Shown here piece after piece: positions 26,000-36,356 of a stretch of DNA of 57,908 bases. The first letter of the stretch is position 1. Each line of letters starts with the position of its first letter. Origin of the DNA: Hyphomonadaceae bacterium (GTDB lineage: Bacteria > Pseudomonadota > Alphaproteobacteria > Caulobacterales > Aquidulcibacteraceae). The position numbers were made by a program, and so were the translations under genes. The notes beneath the pieces are model-generated. The model was not told the origin of the DNA and did not search any database. It was given only the letters and a program-made list of their open reading frames with translations. The stretch covers positions 1 to 57,908 of the forward strand of contig JAKFWO010000004.1 of the NCBI GenBank assembly GCA_021731815.1. Direction: 5' to 3'.

Positions 26000-26908
26000 T
26001 TACATCAGGCCAAGCTTGCGCATGAATTTGATGGTCTGTCCGCCGCCCTGTTCATAGGCTTCATGCCCATCGGGATCGGAAATCTTGCCCCAATTGTCGC
26101 GGACTTCTTCTGCCGAAATGCCGTCGGCCCCCAGATAGACGCCCGAGGTTTCGTAGATTTTCGCCAGCGCGAAAACACCCGCGCCGGCCGTGAGCACGGC
26201 ACCGGTCGGGGCCTCTTCAGAGGCGAGATAGATCACACCGGGCGTCACCATTTCCGGGCGCAGGGCTTCGAGCATCTGGGGTGGCATGCCGAGATTTTCC
26301 GTCATCCGCGTGGCCGCGACCGGACTGATCGCATTGACATGGATATTGTTTTTCGCACCCTCGATCTTGAGGGTGTTCATGAACCCGACCAGCGACAATT
26401 TCGCGGCACCGTAATTGGACTGGCCGAAATTGCCATACAGCCCGGAAGAGGAAGTGGTCACCACGATCCGGCCGTAATTCTGCGCCCGCATGATTTCCCA
26501 GACGGCCTTGACCGGCTTGACCGTGCCCCACAAATGGACATTGAGCACCGCTTCGAAATCGGCGATTTCCATCTTGGAAAAGCTCTTGTCGCGCAGGATG
26601 CCGGCATTGGCGATCAGAATGTCGATCCGCCCCCAGGCTGCCATCGTGGTTTTCACGAGATTGGCGATTCCGGCATCATCGGTGACCGAGGCCCCATCGG
26701 CCATGGCCTCGCCGCCGGCGGCGCGGATTTCCTCGACCACCCGATTTGCGGCTTCCGAGGAACCGCCCGCGCCATCGACAGAGCCCCCGAGATCATTGAC
26801 GACGACCTTCGCCCCGCGCCGCGCGAATTCCAGCGCATGGGCGCGCCCGAGCCCGCCGCCCGCCCCGGTGACGATCACCACTTTGCCGTCGAAACGAAGA
26901 TCGGACAT
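26000..26908 (-). CDS. SDR dehydrogenase, MFE-2 hydroxyacyl-CoA dehydrogenase-like
   Basis: This is a 302-residue classical/extended SDR. The NAD site is VTGAGGGLGRAHAL and the catalytic residues are in TTSSSGLYGNFGQSNYGAAK (S, Y and K all present). KVVVNDLGGSVDG after the first strand is typical of the (3R)-hydroxyacyl-CoA dehydrogenase part of peroxisomal multifunctional enzyme 2. The C-terminal extension (GISAEEVRDNWGKI) also fits that subgroup. It likely oxidises a 3-hydroxyacyl-CoA whose product the adjacent thiolase would cleave. The ATG at 26908 has GAGCAGGG upstream; a longer frame to 26944 is unlikely. Confidence 0.88.
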   Translation of the reverse strand: MSDLRFDGKVVIVTGAGGGLGRAHALEFARRGAKVVVNDLGGSVDGAGGSSEAANRVVEEIRAAGGEAMADGASVTDDAGIANLVKTTMAAWGRIDILIANAGILRDKSFSKMEIADFEAVLNVHLWGTVKPVKAVWEIMRAQNYGRIVVTTSSSGLYGNFGQSNYGAAKLSLVGFMNTLKIEGAKNNIHVNAISPVAATRMTENLGMPPQMLEALRPEMVTPGVIYLASEEAPTGAVLTAGAGVFALAKIYETSGVYLGADGISAEEVRDNWGKISDPDGHEAYEQGGGQTIKFMRKLGLM

Positions 26909-26989
26909 GCCCTGCTCCCATGATGCCGGATGAAAGCGCCGCACAGGCGCAAAAGATTGGCGCAGTTGTGAAACGCCCGGCCCCTGCCG

Positions 26990-27811
26990 TCAAGGCACAG
27001 ACGGCCCGAGGGCGATCAGATCGCCCAGCTCGAGAACCATGCGCCCCAGCCGTGCGAGATCGGCCGGCCGCGACAGCCGGTGATCGCCGTCCTTGACCAG
27101 CATTGTTTCGACATCCCCGGACGAAAACGCTGCCGCAACCGCCAGCGCATGGGAAAAGGGCACATCGGGATCGGCCTGCCCCTGGAGGATGCGCACCGGT
27201 CCGCCAAAGGGAACCGGCGAACCGAGCAGCAGATGCGCGCGCCCGTCCTCCAGAAGCCGCCGCGTGATGGGATAGCCGCCATCATTACAGGCGGAGGGAC
27301 GGAGCCAGAAACCCTGTTCGGCGATGGCGCGCAGCGCTTCTTCCGGCAAAGCGGGGGCAAGCAGGCGATGGGTGAAATCCACCGCCGGGGCGATGAGCAC
27401 CAGACCTGCGACCGCAGCGGGATGCCTGATTGCCAGCAGGCTTGCAATCCATGCCCCCATCGAGGAGCCGACAAGCACGACCCGGCTTGTCTCGTATCGG
27501 GCCGACAGCAGATCCAGCATGGTCTGCGCATCCGAAAGCCAGTCCGAAAGCGCGCCATCGGCAAAACACCCATCCGATTCGCCATGCCCCGAATAATCGA
27601 AGCGCAAAAACGCGACACCGTGTCGCGGCAGGAGACCGGCCAGAAATTCAGCCTTGCCCCCGCGCATGTTGGAGCGAAATCCCCCGCACCACAGAAATGC
27701 GATCCCGCGCGCCGCGACTTCCGGCGGCGGTTCGCTCAGGAGAAAAGCGAGCCGCGCGCTCCCCGGAGAACCGGGGTGGCGGGCCGTGAATTCTGCTGCC
27801 GGGATGCTCAA
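26990..27811 (-). CDS. Alpha/beta hydrolase coupled to thrS
   Basis: This 273-residue soluble hydrolase has the oxyanion region [16 protein letters not shown], then [11 protein letters not shown], the nucleophile elbow GSSMGAW, an acid in [11 protein letters not shown] and the histidine in KDGDHRLSR. The arrangement resembles the ABHD10/YfhR-like group that cleaves thioester or carboxylester bonds. It starts with TTG at 27811, whose last two bases begin the thrS stop (TTGA), so it is translationally coupled to thrS. There is no signal peptide. A link to aminoacylation is not implied by known biology; the pairing may be only operonic. Confidence 0.87.
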   Translation of the reverse strand: MSIPAAEFTARHPGSPGSARLAFLLSEPPPEVAARGIAFLWCGGFRSNMRGGKAEFLAGLLPRHGVAFLRFDYSGHGESDGCFADGALSDWLSDAQTMLDLLSARYETSRVVLVGSSMGAWIASLLAIRHPAAVAGLVLIAPAVDFTHRLLAPALPEEALRAIAEQGFWLRPSACNDGGYPITRRLLEDGRAHLLLGSPVPFGGPVRILQGQADPDVPFSHALAVAAAFSSGDVETMLVKDGDHRLSRPADLARLGRMVLELGDLIALGPSVP

Positions 27812-29763
27812 GTGACAGTTTCCCGGGCAAGATCGGGCGCGCGCGCTTCCCTCGCCAGCATGAGGGCCGCGGCGGCAAGGTCATGCATCTCCTGTTTGGC
27901 CGCATCCAGCCCGAGACGACGCAGAGCGAGGGTTCCGGCCTCGGCCTCCTTGCGACCGACCACTGCAATCAACGGGATTTTCGCCACCGAATGTTCGCGG
28001 ATCTTGTAATTGATCGTTTCGTTGCGCAGATCCGTCTCCACCCGCAGACCGGCTTCCCGCAGGCGGGCGGCGACCGAATGAGCATAATCATTGGCATCCG
28101 ATGTGATCGACGCGACCACGATCTGCACGGGTGCCAGCCATAGCGGAAAAGCGCCGGCATAATTTTCGATCAGAATGCCGAGAAACCGTTCGAAGGTCCC
28201 GAGTATGGCCCTATGCAGCATGACGGGGCGGGCTTTGGCCCCCTCCTCCGTCACATATTCGGCGTCGAGCCGCTCGGGCAGCACGAAATCCAGTTGCAGC
28301 GTCCCGCATTGCCAATTGCGGCCAATCGCATCCTTCAGATGGAATTCGAGCTTCGGACCATAAAAGGCGCCCTCGCCGGGCAGAAGCTCGACCTGTTCGC
28401 CTGCCGCTTCAGCGGCGCGTTGAAGCATGCCCTCGGCCCGGTCCCAGACCTCGTCATCGCCCGCGCGCAAATCCGGGCGCAGCGCCAGCTTCACGGAATG
28501 GAGCGTGACGCCGAGATCCTCATAGACCGAACGCAACAAGCGGCAGAACAGCAGCGTTTCCGCTTCGATCTGGTCCTCGCGGCAAAAAATATGGGCGTCG
28601 TCCTGGGTAAAGGCCCGCACCCGCATGATGCCATGCAGCGCACCCGAACTTTCATAGCGATGGCAGGAGCCGAATTCCGCCATTCGCAGCGGCAGATCGC
28701 GATAGCTCTTCTGCCCGACATTGAAAATCTGGACATGGCCGGGGCAATTCATCGGCTTGACGGCGAGGACTTCCTCCTCCTCCGTCTGGCACGAGAACAT
28801 GGCGTGGCCGAATTTTTCCCAATGGCCCGAGCGCTCCCACAGGGATTTGTCGAGCACCTGTGGCGTTTTGACCTCCGCATAGCCCGCGTCTTCCAGCCGG
28901 CGGCGCATATAGCTTTCGAGGGTGCGCCACAAAGTCCACCCCTTTTTGTGCCAGAACACCATGCCCCGGCCTTCTTCCTGCATGTGGAACAGGTCCATGG
29001 CCCGGCCGATCCGGCGATGGTCGCGCTTGTCGGCTTCGGAAAGGCGGAAGAGATGGGTCTCTAGATCGGCTTCTGTCAGCCAGGCCGTCCCGTAAATTCG
29101 CTGGAGCACGGGGTTACGCGGATCGCCGCGCCAATAGGCACCCGCAAGCTTCATCAGCTTGAACGCCTTGCCGACAAAGCGAGTCGAGGGCAGATGGGGA
29201 CCGCGGCACAGATCTTTCCAGTCCGGGCCCTGACGATAGACCGTGATCGCTTCGCCCGGCGGGATGATATCGTCGATGATCCGGGCCTTGAAATCCTCGC
29301 CGATCGAATTGAAGTGGCGGATGGCATCCTCGCGGTCCCACACTTCCCGCGCGATCGGCAGGTCGCGATCGACGATCTCGCGCATCCGGGCCTCGATCAC
29401 CGAGAGGTCTTCCAGCGAAAACGGTGCTTCCCGATGAAAATCGTAGAAGAAGCCATCCTCGATCACCGGGCCGATCGTGACCTGCGTGCCGGGAAACAAT
29501 TCCTGCACCGCCTGGGCGAGCACATGGGCGCAATCATGGCGCACGACTTCCAGAAGCTCCGCGGAATTGACGGCATCGCGCGTCAGGATTTCGATGCGCC
29601 CGTCCTGTCCGATCGGACGCCGCAGATCATAGAGAATGCCATCGAGCTTGATCAAAGCGGCCTTTTTGGCCAGCGATTTCGAAATGGCAGTGGCGACATC
29701 GAGGCCGGAGGAACCGGGGGCGAACTGGCGCTGTGCGCCGTCAGGGAAATGCAGATTCAGCAT
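27808..29763 (-). CDS. thrS: Threonyl-tRNA synthetase
   Basis: This 651-residue class II synthetase has the full domain order: TGS ([13 protein letters not shown], residues 1-60), editing domain with the HxxxH-type site ([11 protein letters not shown]), catalytic core and anticodon-binding domain. The zinc ligands of the catalytic core are found as MNCPGH, DAHIFC and MLHRAILG. Motif 2 contains [12 protein letters not shown] and motif 3 [10 protein letters not shown]. The C-terminal domain begins [12 protein letters not shown]. The length matches family norm. The downstream hydrolase gene overlaps its stop codon. No T-box or other leader signal was recognised upstream. Confidence 0.98.
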   Translation of the reverse strand: MLNLHFPDGAQRQFAPGSSGLDVATAISKSLAKKAALIKLDGILYDLRRPIGQDGRIEILTRDAVNSAELLEVVRHDCAHVLAQAVQELFPGTQVTIGPVIEDGFFYDFHREAPFSLEDLSVIEARMREIVDRDLPIAREVWDREDAIRHFNSIGEDFKARIIDDIIPPGEAITVYRQGPDWKDLCRGPHLPSTRFVGKAFKLMKLAGAYWRGDPRNPVLQRIYGTAWLTEADLETHLFRLSEADKRDHRRIGRAMDLFHMQEEGRGMVFWHKKGWTLWRTLESYMRRRLEDAGYAEVKTPQVLDKSLWERSGHWEKFGHAMFSCQTEEEEVLAVKPMNCPGHVQIFNVGQKSYRDLPLRMAEFGSCHRYESSGALHGIMRVRAFTQDDAHIFCREDQIEAETLLFCRLLRSVYEDLGVTLHSVKLALRPDLRAGDDEVWDRAEGMLQRAAEAAGEQVELLPGEGAFYGPKLEFHLKDAIGRNWQCGTLQLDFVLPERLDAEYVTEEGAKARPVMLHRAILGTFERFLGILIENYAGAFPLWLAPVQIVVASITSDANDYAHSVAARLREAGLRVETDLRNETINYKIREHSVAKIPLIAVVGRKEAEAGTLALRRLGLDAAKQEMHDLAAAALMLAREARAPDLARETVT

Positions 29764-29955
29764 GAAAGCTCCGAAAGCCGGAAAGGCGGATCACGAGAGG
29801 CCGAAGGCCGTCGGAACCATCAGGGTTCCTTACGGCGCGCCAGCTTTCTGGTGAAGGGGGAAGTGAAAGGAAATTGAAGTGGCAATGCCGGATATGGTGT
29901 CCCCGACATGGTAAAAAACCCGGAAATCCGCGCCGGTGGGATGGCCAGAGGGCCC

Positions 29956-30291
29956 TCAGCAGCCCGGCGCGGGGGGAGTTCGCTCGCGCGCTCCCGAAGA
30001 ATCGGTCCCGCGGTTCCACGCCCAATCGCCCATGCGCCACGGGGCGAACCGAGGTGCCGCCGGTTTTTGCACCGGTGCCGGGTCATAGCCCGCACCCCCC
30101 CAAGGATGGCAGCGGCAGAACCGCGCAAGGCTCAACCAGAAGCCGGGCCACGCGCCATGGGCACGCACGCAATCCATCGCATAATGCGAGCAGCTCGGCC
30201 CATAACGGCAGCGCACGCCCAGCGCAGCAAGGGCTGGCGAGAACGTGAGCTGATAGAGGCGCAGAAAAGCCAGTGCGAGCGACGAAAGCAT
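29956..30291 (-). CDS. yidD: YidD membrane protein insertion efficiency factor
   Basis: YidD is a small membrane-associated protein that aids YidC-dependent insertion. The core is complete: [27 protein letters not shown] and the cysteine-containing [13 protein letters not shown], with the cysteines of the family. A C-terminal tail of about 35 residues is Arg/Pro-rich and non-conserved. The frame extends to 30489, but [14 protein letters not shown] at 30291 is the natural start just before the amphipathic helix. In many genomes yidD follows rnpA; here it stands alone beside tRNA-Asp and after thrS on the same strand. The 192 bp to thrS are empty. Confidence 0.9.
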   Translation of the reverse strand: MLSSLALAFLRLYQLTFSPALAALGVRCRYGPSCSHYAMDCVRAHGAWPGFWLSLARFCRCHPWGGAGYDPAPVQKPAAPRFAPWRMGDWAWNRGTDSSGARERTPPAPGC

Positions 30292-30524
30292 GGAGCAACA
30301 GCAGAAAATGGTGGCCCGATGGCCCGGATCATTCCGGATGGAATTGCGCGAGGCGCATATCATATCTGTCACGGTTTGAGGAGAGGGGGCTTGATCCACG
30401 CGATGCGTCCAATGGCAGGCTGACGAAGACGCGCTTGCCGCCTTGACCACGCTTGCGCCATGGCGTATCAGCCCTGCTCTCTTGCGCAAGAGAGCCTTTG
30501 GCTTTCCTTCGCGCGGGAAGAAGC

Positions 30525-30601
<77 letters not shown>

Positions 30602-30857
30602 TTTCTTCCCTTCCCGGTACATTCTTTCCGGCTTTTCCCCTTTCTGATCCGCTTTCGCCGCCCGGACCGGGCGGATTTTCCTGCGCGAGATTGCATGCGC
30701 CAGATTGCGTGCACGCGGGGAAGGGCCTAGGAAGAAGAGACGGGGAAGCGGGGCCCGGTCACCGATTCGAAGGCGGATTGGCGATCGGATTTCGTTCCAT
30801 ATAAGGGCAGGAATCACCCGGTAATGGATGCGCCGGACAGCAGGGCGAGCGGCCACT

Positions 30858-31253
30858 ATGGTTCAGTCGGAAGTGTTATTGGCGCAATTGCGCGAATATC
30901 TGCCCATCGTGATCATGCTGGCGATTGCGGGTGCATTGGGGCTCGCTTTCATGCTGGCGGCCTGGGTCATCGCGCCCAAAAACCCTGATTCCGAAAAAGT
31001 TTCGGCCTATGAATGCGGGTTTAATGCCTTTGACGGCGCACGCCTGAAATTTGACGTGCGCTTTTATCTGGTTTCGATCCTGTTTATCATTTTTGACCTC
31101 GAAGTGGCGTTTCTCTTCCCCTGGGCGGCGAGCCTGAACACGCTGCCCATCGATGTCGCCCAATTCGCATTCTGGTCAATGATGGCGTTTCTGGGCGTGC
31201 TGACGCTCGGATTCGTCTATGAATGGAAGAAGGGCGCACTCAATTGGGAGTGA
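30858..31253 (+). CDS. nuoA: NADH-quinone oxidoreductase subunit A
   Basis: NuoA is a small inner-membrane subunit of complex I in the quinone-site region. The 131-residue protein has three membrane helices and the loop signature [17 protein letters not shown], with [25 protein letters not shown] following, which contains the conserved D/E residues. The longer frame from 30828 adds ten residues; the ATG at 30858 follows GGGCGAGCGG and starts a standard N-terminus. It opens the nuo run. The 172 bp to nuoB contain no gene and could hold a processing site. Confidence 0.96.
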   Translation: MVQSEVLLAQLREYLPIVIMLAIAGALGLAFMLAAWVIAPKNPDSEKVSAYECGFNAFDGARLKFDVRFYLVSILFIIFDLEVAFLFPWAASLNTLPIDVAQFAFWSMMAFLGVLTLGFVYEWKKGALNWE

Positions 31254-31425
31254 TCGGCACGATTTGGAATATTTGACCCATTTGTGGGCAACCGGCGGGA
31301 AGGCCGGGATTGCCGGACAAGGGCCCGAATAAAGGACCGAACCAGGAATTGTGTTTCAAATGAGCGCGTTTCAGCCCCGGTAACATCCCGCAAGCTCAGC
31401 CCCAAGCAGAGAGACCGAAATCGCC

Positions 31426-32007
31426 ATGGACCCGCTCGAACAGGATCGAATCCGGATGCCATCCCCGGAACTGACCCCGGCATTGTCAGTGCCCGATTAT
31501 GACCCGAAAAAGCATGACCCATTTTTTGATGGCGTCAATAATGTGCTCGCCGACAAGGGCTTTCTGGTCGCTGCTGCCGATGACCTGGTCACCTGGGCGC
31601 GCACCGGTTCGCTGATGTGGATGACCTTCGGGCTGGCCTGCTGCGCGGTCGAGATGATGCAGGCTTCCATGCCGCGCTATGATCTCGAACGCTTCGGCTT
31701 TGCGCCGCGCGCCAGCCCGCGGCAATCGGATGTCATGATCGTGGCCGGAACCCTGACCAACAAGATGGCCCCCGCCTTGCGCAAGGTCTATGACCAGATG
31801 CCGGAGCCCCGCTACGTCATCTCCATGGGATCCTGCGCCAATGGCGGCGGCTATTACCATTATTCCTATGCCGTGGTGCGGGGCTGCGACCGCGTGGTGC
31901 CTGTGGATATCTATGTTCCCGGCTGCCCGCCCACCGCAGAGGCGCTTGTCTATGGTGTCCTGCAATTGCAGAAGAAAATTCGCCGGGAAGGATCGATCGA
32001 GCGATGA
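31426..32007 (+). CDS. nuoB: NADH-quinone oxidoreductase subunit B
   Basis: NuoB carries the terminal 4Fe-4S cluster N2, which passes electrons to quinone. Cluster ligands are in [19 protein letters not shown] and [10 protein letters not shown]. The C-terminus ([15 protein letters not shown]) is standard. The 193-residue length is normal for alphaproteobacteria, with an extra polar N-terminal segment before [12 protein letters not shown]. nuoC starts four bases inside its end (ATGA), so the two are translationally coupled. Confidence 0.98.
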   Translation: MDPLEQDRIRMPSPELTPALSVPDYDPKKHDPFFDGVNNVLADKGFLVAAADDLVTWARTGSLMWMTFGLACCAVEMMQASMPRYDLERFGFAPRASPRQSDVMIVAGTLTNKMAPALRKVYDQMPEPRYVISMGSCANGGGYYHYSYAVVRGCDRVVPVDIYVPGCPPTAEALVYGVLQLQKKIRREGSIER

Positions 32008-32597
32008 ACCTGTCCGAATTGCGCGATTTCCTGACCCCGAAACTGGGTGACGATCTGGTCTCGGCGAATCTTGTGCTCGACGAGCTGACCCTCAATCTGC
32101 GGCGCGAGGCGATCGTTCCCGTATTGCGCATGCTGCGCGAGGACGAGGATTGCCGCTTCACCACGTTGATCGATATTTGCGGCGTCGATTACCCGGAGCG
32201 GGCCGAGCGCTTCGAACTGGTCTATCACCTGCTGTCCATGACGAAAAATCTGCGGCTGCGCCTCAAGATTGCCGCGGGCGAGACGGTCCCGGTCGATTCC
32301 GTCACCCCGGTTTTTCCGGTCGCCGACTGGTATGAGCGCGAAGCCTTCGACATGTATGGGATCCTGTTCTCGGGCCATCCGGATCTGCGGCGGATCCTCA
32401 CCGATTACGGGTTCGAGGGCTATCCACTGCGAAAAGATTTCCCGCTCTCGGGCCATGTCGAGGTGCGCTATGACGATCTCGAGAAACGTGTGGTCTATGA
32501 ACCGGTAAGCCTCGTGCAGGAATATCGCAATTTCGATTATCTGAGCCCGTGGGAAGGCATGAATCGCACCCTCCCCGGCGATGAGAAGGCGGGCTGA
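32004..32597 (+). CDS. nuoC: NADH-quinone oxidoreductase subunit C
   Basis: NuoC (the 30-kDa subunit) is part of the connecting arm of complex I. The 197 residues contain the family signature [42 protein letters not shown], seen here in full. The upstream part has [15 protein letters not shown]. It is a separate protein and not fused to NuoD as in E. coli. nuoD starts two bases after its stop. No deviation from the family is seen. Confidence 0.98.
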   Translation: MNLSELRDFLTPKLGDDLVSANLVLDELTLNLRREAIVPVLRMLREDEDCRFTTLIDICGVDYPERAERFELVYHLLSMTKNLRLRLKIAAGETVPVDSVTPVFPVADWYEREAFDMYGILFSGHPDLRRILTDYGFEGYPLRKDFPLSGHVEVRYDDLEKRVVYEPVSLVQEYRNFDYLSPWEGMNRTLPGDEKAG

Positions 32598-32599
32598 CC

Positions 32600-33838
32600 A
32601 TGGCCGATGACGGATTGGCGGCACAGGCCGCGGCCTCGACCGGAAATGTTTCGCGAGATGCGGCTGCGCCCGGCGAAAACCGCTTCACCATCAATTTCGG
32701 GCCCCAGCACCCGGCGGCCCATGGCGTGTTGCGGCTGGTGCTCGAACTGGATGGCGAGGTGGTCGAACGGGTCGATCCCCATATCGGCCTTCTCCATCGC
32801 GGCACCGAAAAGCTCATTGAATACAAGACCTATCTCCAGGCGCTGCCTTATTTCGACCGGCTCGATTACGTCGCCCCGATGAATCAGGAGCACGCCTTCT
32901 GCCTCGCGGTCGAGAAATTACTCGGAACCACGGTCCCGCGCCGCGCCCAATATATCCGGGTGCTCTATTCGGAGATCGGGCGGCTTTTATCACATCTGCT
33001 CAATGTCACGACCCAGGCGCTCGATGTCGGGGCCCTCACCCCGCCTTTGTGGGGATTCGAGGCCCGCGAAAAGCTGATGGTGTTTTACGAGCGCGCCTCA
33101 GGCTCGCGCATGCATTCGGCCTATTTCCGGGTGGGCGGGGTCCATCAGGACCTGCCGAACAAATTGCTCGCCGATATCCACGCCTTTTGCGAGCAATTTC
33201 CAAAAACGCTCGATGATATCGAGACCCTGATCACCGAAAACCGCATCTTCAAACAGCGCAATGTCGACATTGCAATCGTGGATCGCAGAACGATCGAGGA
33301 CTGGGGCTATTCGGGCGTCATGGCGCGGGGATCGGGCCTTGCCTGGGATTTGCGGCGCGCCCAGCCTTATGAGGTCTATAACGAGCTCGACTTCAAGATT
33401 CCGGTCGGCAAGAATGGCGATTGTTATGATCGCTATCTCGTGCGGATGCAGGAAATGCGCGAAAGCGTGCGCATCATGAAGCAATGCCTCGCCCAGATGC
33501 CGGAAGGGCCAATCATGGCAGCCGATGGCAAGATCGCGCCACCGAAGCGGGCGGAGATGAAGCGCTCCATGGAGGCGCTCATCCATCATTTCAAACTCTA
33601 TACCGAAGGTTTTCACGCCCCGGCCGGCGAGGTCTATGCCGCGGTCGAAGCACCCAAGGGCGAATTCGGCGTCTATCTCGTCGCAGACGGAACCAACAAG
33701 CCCTATCGGCTGAAGATCCGGGCCCCGGGATTCCCGCATCTCGCCTCCATGGACCATTTGTGCAAGGGCCATATGCTGGCCGATGTGTCGGCGATCCTTG
33801 GTTCGCTCGACATCGTGTTTGGGGAAATCGACCGATGA
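32600..33838 (+). CDS. nuoD: NADH-quinone oxidoreductase subunit D
   Basis: NuoD (49-kDa subunit) helps form the quinone cavity with NuoB. The family start is [16 protein letters not shown], followed by [12 protein letters not shown] and the [11 protein letters not shown] loop. The middle contains [12 protein letters not shown], and the end is IVFGEIDR as usual. The histidines and tyrosine of the quinone pocket lie in these stretches. The protein is 412 residues. The nuoE ATG lies inside its stop (ATGA). No insertions are seen. Confidence 0.98.
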   Translation: MADDGLAAQAAASTGNVSRDAAAPGENRFTINFGPQHPAAHGVLRLVLELDGEVVERVDPHIGLLHRGTEKLIEYKTYLQALPYFDRLDYVAPMNQEHAFCLAVEKLLGTTVPRRAQYIRVLYSEIGRLLSHLLNVTTQALDVGALTPPLWGFEAREKLMVFYERASGSRMHSAYFRVGGVHQDLPNKLLADIHAFCEQFPKTLDDIETLITENRIFKQRNVDIAIVDRRTIEDWGYSGVMARGSGLAWDLRRAQPYEVYNELDFKIPVGKNGDCYDRYLVRMQEMRESVRIMKQCLAQMPEGPIMAADGKIAPPKRAEMKRSMEALIHHFKLYTEGFHAPAGEVYAAVEAPKGEFGVYLVADGTNKPYRLKIRAPGFPHLASMDHLCKGHMLADVSAILGSLDIVFGEIDR

Positions 33839-34521
33839 GCGTGCGTCGCCTCGCTCCGGCAGCGCAGCAGCCGGCCAGCTTCACTTTCGCCGATGATTCC
33901 CGCGCGAAAGCCCAATGGTGGCTGACCAAATATCCCGAGGCCCGCCGGGCTTCGGCCGTCATTCCGATCCTCTGGCTGGTTCAGAAACAGGAAGGCTGGC
34001 TGTCGAAGCCGGCGATCGAGGCGGTCGCCGAAATGCTCGGCATGCCGCAGATCCGGGTGCTGGAGATCGCCACCTTCTACACCATGTTCAATCTCGAACC
34101 GGTCGGGAAATATTTACTCCAGCTCTGCGGCACCACACCCTGCATGTTGCGCGGAGCAGAGGATCTGAAGACCATCTGCAAACACATGATCGGTCCCAAG
34201 GGTGCGACCAGTGCCGACGGCAATTTCACCTGGATCGAGGTGGAATGTCTCGGGGCCTGCGTCAATGCGCCAATGATCCAGATCAATGATTATTTCTATG
34301 AAGATCTGAGCCCCGAAATTCTCGAGGATATTCTGAAACGGCTCGCTGCGGGCGAGACTGTGCCGCCGGGAAATTTCGTCCGGCGCGACACCTCTGCCCC
34401 CGAAGGCCATGCGCTGACGCTGATCGACGAACGGCTCTATGACGGCTCACGCGGTGGCCCGATCACCCTGCCCAATGCGCCCGAGAAACTTCCCGCCAAT
34501 GCGGATGGTGGGAATGGCTGA
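33835..34521 (+). CDS. nuoE: NADH-quinone oxidoreductase subunit E
   Basis: NuoE (24-kDa subunit) binds 2Fe-2S cluster N1a in the NADH module. Ligands are in [11 protein letters not shown] and [10 protein letters not shown]. The conserved core ([13 protein letters not shown]) is intact. The 228-residue length exceeds the E. coli protein by about 60 because of a C-terminal extension with [18 protein letters not shown], as in many alphaproteobacteria. The start at 33835 overlaps the nuoD stop. The next gene starts eight bases inside its 3' end. Confidence 0.96.
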   Translation: MSVRRLAPAAQQPASFTFADDSRAKAQWWLTKYPEARRASAVIPILWLVQKQEGWLSKPAIEAVAEMLGMPQIRVLEIATFYTMFNLEPVGKYLLQLCGTTPCMLRGAEDLKTICKHMIGPKGATSADGNFTWIEVECLGACVNAPMIQINDYFYEDLSPEILEDILKRLAAGETVPPGNFVRRDTSAPEGHALTLIDERLYDGSRGGPITLPNAPEKLPANADGGNG

Positions 34522-34981
34522 GCGCGCCCCCCCCGGGACCGGGACGGCAAGCCCGGAAAACGAAAAATCCGTGCCCCCGAAGCCGGGCCACAACCCTGCC
34601 CCGCAGGCCGAACCGGACAGAGGCACGGATCAGCCGGCTCCGGGCGTGGTTTTTTCGGTGGACCTCGCCCCGCGGGAAAATCCCGCAAATGCCAGTGGAA
34701 GCGCCGACGCACCGGCCTCCGGTCAAGTCGTGACCCGCGACCAGCCGGTTGTGAGCCCCGCGAACACCGGTACCGGCGAAACCCGTGTTCAGGAATTTTT
34801 CGCGCCTTTCGCTGCCATCGACCAGAATGCCATGCGCCTGGTGGTCGGCGTGCCGATGATCCTGCTGGCCGTCATCGTGTTCTGGGGGGCGTGGCGCACC
34901 TCTGACCGCAAGATCAAGCGCGACCTCGAACGTATGCAGGGGCGCGGGGATGACACGAAACCCACACGGAAATGGAGCTGA
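34514..34981 (+). CDS. Small single-pass membrane protein between nuoE and nuoF
   Basis: This 155-residue protein of no recognised family starts inside the nuoE 3' end (ATG at 34514; an in-frame ATG at 34505 is also possible). The first 90 residues are rich in Pro, Ala and Gly and look disordered. The region QEFFAPFAAIDQNAMRL leads to one hydrophobic segment at about 108-127 (VVGVPMILLAVIVFWGAW). A basic tail follows (RKIKRDLERMQGRGDD). By the positive-inside rule the tail is cytoplasmic and the long N-terminus periplasmic. The overlap and position make it a nuo-operon gene; a supernumerary or assembly role in complex I is possible but unproven. Confidence 0.75.
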   Translation: MAERAPPGTGTASPENEKSVPPKPGHNPAPQAEPDRGTDQPAPGVVFSVDLAPRENPANASGSADAPASGQVVTRDQPVVSPANTGTGETRVQEFFAPFAAIDQNAMRLVVGVPMILLAVIVFWGAWRTSDRKIKRDLERMQGRGDDTKPTRKWS

Positions 34982-35044
34982 AGCCCGAAGGGGCCTTCCC
35001 AGGATCCATTTATACGCCGACCCGGATAGAACCAGGACGAAACC

Positions 35045-36349
35045 ATGCTCGCCGACAAGGACCGGATTTTCACCAATCTCTATGGCCGACGCGACTGGCG
35101 GCTTGCCGCCGCGCGCCAGCGCGGTGCGTGGAATGCCACGCCCGATATGATCGCGCTCGGCCGCGACTGGGTGATCCAGCAGGTCAAGGATTCGGGCCTG
35201 CGCGGTCGCGGCGGTGCCGGCTTTCCCACCGGCCTCAAATGGACTTTCATGCCAAAGGAGGTCAAGGACCGCCCCCATTATCTCGTGGTCAATGCCGATG
35301 AATCCGAGCCCGGGACCTGCAAGGACCGGGATATCATCCGGCATGATCCACATCTGCTGCTCGAAGGTTGTGTCATCGCCGCTTTCGCCATGCAGGCGCA
35401 TGCCTGTTATATTTATCTGCGCGGCGAATATATTTTCGAGCGCGAAGTGCTCGAGGAAGCGGTCCGGGAAGCCTATGAGGCCCGGCTGCTCGGCAAGGGC
35501 AATGTCCATGGCTGGGACATGGATATTTATGTCCATCACGGGGCCGGTGCCTATATTTGTGGCGAAGAAACCGCCCTTCTCGAAAGCCTTGAGGGGAAAA
35601 AGGGCCAACCCCGGCTCAAACCGCCCTTCCCCGCCAATGCCGGGCTTTATGGCTGCCCGACCACGGTCAACAATGTCGAATCCATCGCGGTGGTTGGTGA
35701 AATCCTGCGCCGGGGAGCCAAATGGTTTGCCGGGATCGGCCGCCCCAAAAATGAGGGCACCAAGATTTTCTGCATCTCGGGTCATGTCAACCGGCCCTGC
35801 AATGTCGAGGAGGCCATGGGCATCCCGCTCCGCGAACTCATCGAGGAACATTGCGGCGGCGTGCGCGGCGGCTGGGACAATCTCAAGGCGGTGATCCCGG
35901 GGGGCTCCTCGGTGCCGCTGCTGCCCAAATCGATCTGCGACAATGTGCTGATGGATTTCGATGCCTTGCGGGAGCATAAATCGGGCCTCGGCACGGCGGC
36001 CGTCATCGTCATGGATCAATCAACCGATGTGGTCCGGGCGATCGCGCGCATCTCCTATTTCTACAAGCATGAGAGCTGCGGCCAATGCACGCCCTGCCGC
36101 GAGGGCACGGGCTGGATGTGGCGGGTGATGGAGCGCATGGCCAAAGGCGAGGCCGAAATGCGCGAGATCGACCTCCTGCTCGATGTGGCAAGCCAGGTCG
36201 AGGGACACACGATCTGCGCCCTGGGCGATGCCGCCGCCTGGCCGATCCAGGGGCTGATCCGGCATTTCCGGCACGAGATCGAGGAACGCATCACCCGGTA
36301 TCGCGGTGGGCGCCCCTTCGTGCCGGGAACCTATATCGCCGCCGAATAG
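35045..36349 (+). CDS. nuoF: NADH-quinone oxidoreductase subunit F
   Basis: NuoF (51-kDa subunit) binds FMN, NADH and cluster N3. The FMN/NADH glycine loop is [15 protein letters not shown], with [15 protein letters not shown] and [17 protein letters not shown] following. Cluster ligands are [12 protein letters not shown] and HTICALGD. The 434-residue length and ending ([12 protein letters not shown]) are standard. It follows the inserted membrane protein by 63 bp. After it there is no nuoG; instead a GNAT gene begins seven bases on, so the complex I run is interrupted here. Confidence 0.98.
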   Translation: MLADKDRIFTNLYGRRDWRLAAARQRGAWNATPDMIALGRDWVIQQVKDSGLRGRGGAGFPTGLKWTFMPKEVKDRPHYLVVNADESEPGTCKDRDIIRHDPHLLLEGCVIAAFAMQAHACYIYLRGEYIFEREVLEEAVREAYEARLLGKGNVHGWDMDIYVHHGAGAYICGEETALLESLEGKKGQPRLKPPFPANAGLYGCPTTVNNVESIAVVGEILRRGAKWFAGIGRPKNEGTKIFCISGHVNRPCNVEEAMGIPLRELIEEHCGGVRGGWDNLKAVIPGGSSVPLLPKSICDNVLMDFDALREHKSGLGTAAVIVMDQSTDVVRAIARISYFYKHESCGQCTPCREGTGWMWRVMERMAKGEAEMREIDLLLDVASQVEGHTICALGDAAAWPIQGLIRHFRHEIEERITRYRGGRPFVPGTYIAAE

Positions 36350-36356
36350 GCCGGAA

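Noticed and set aside
34463-36019. A 518-codon minus-strand frame opposite nuoF
   Set aside because: nuoF has all cofactor motifs on the plus strand; the antisense frame is compositional noise.
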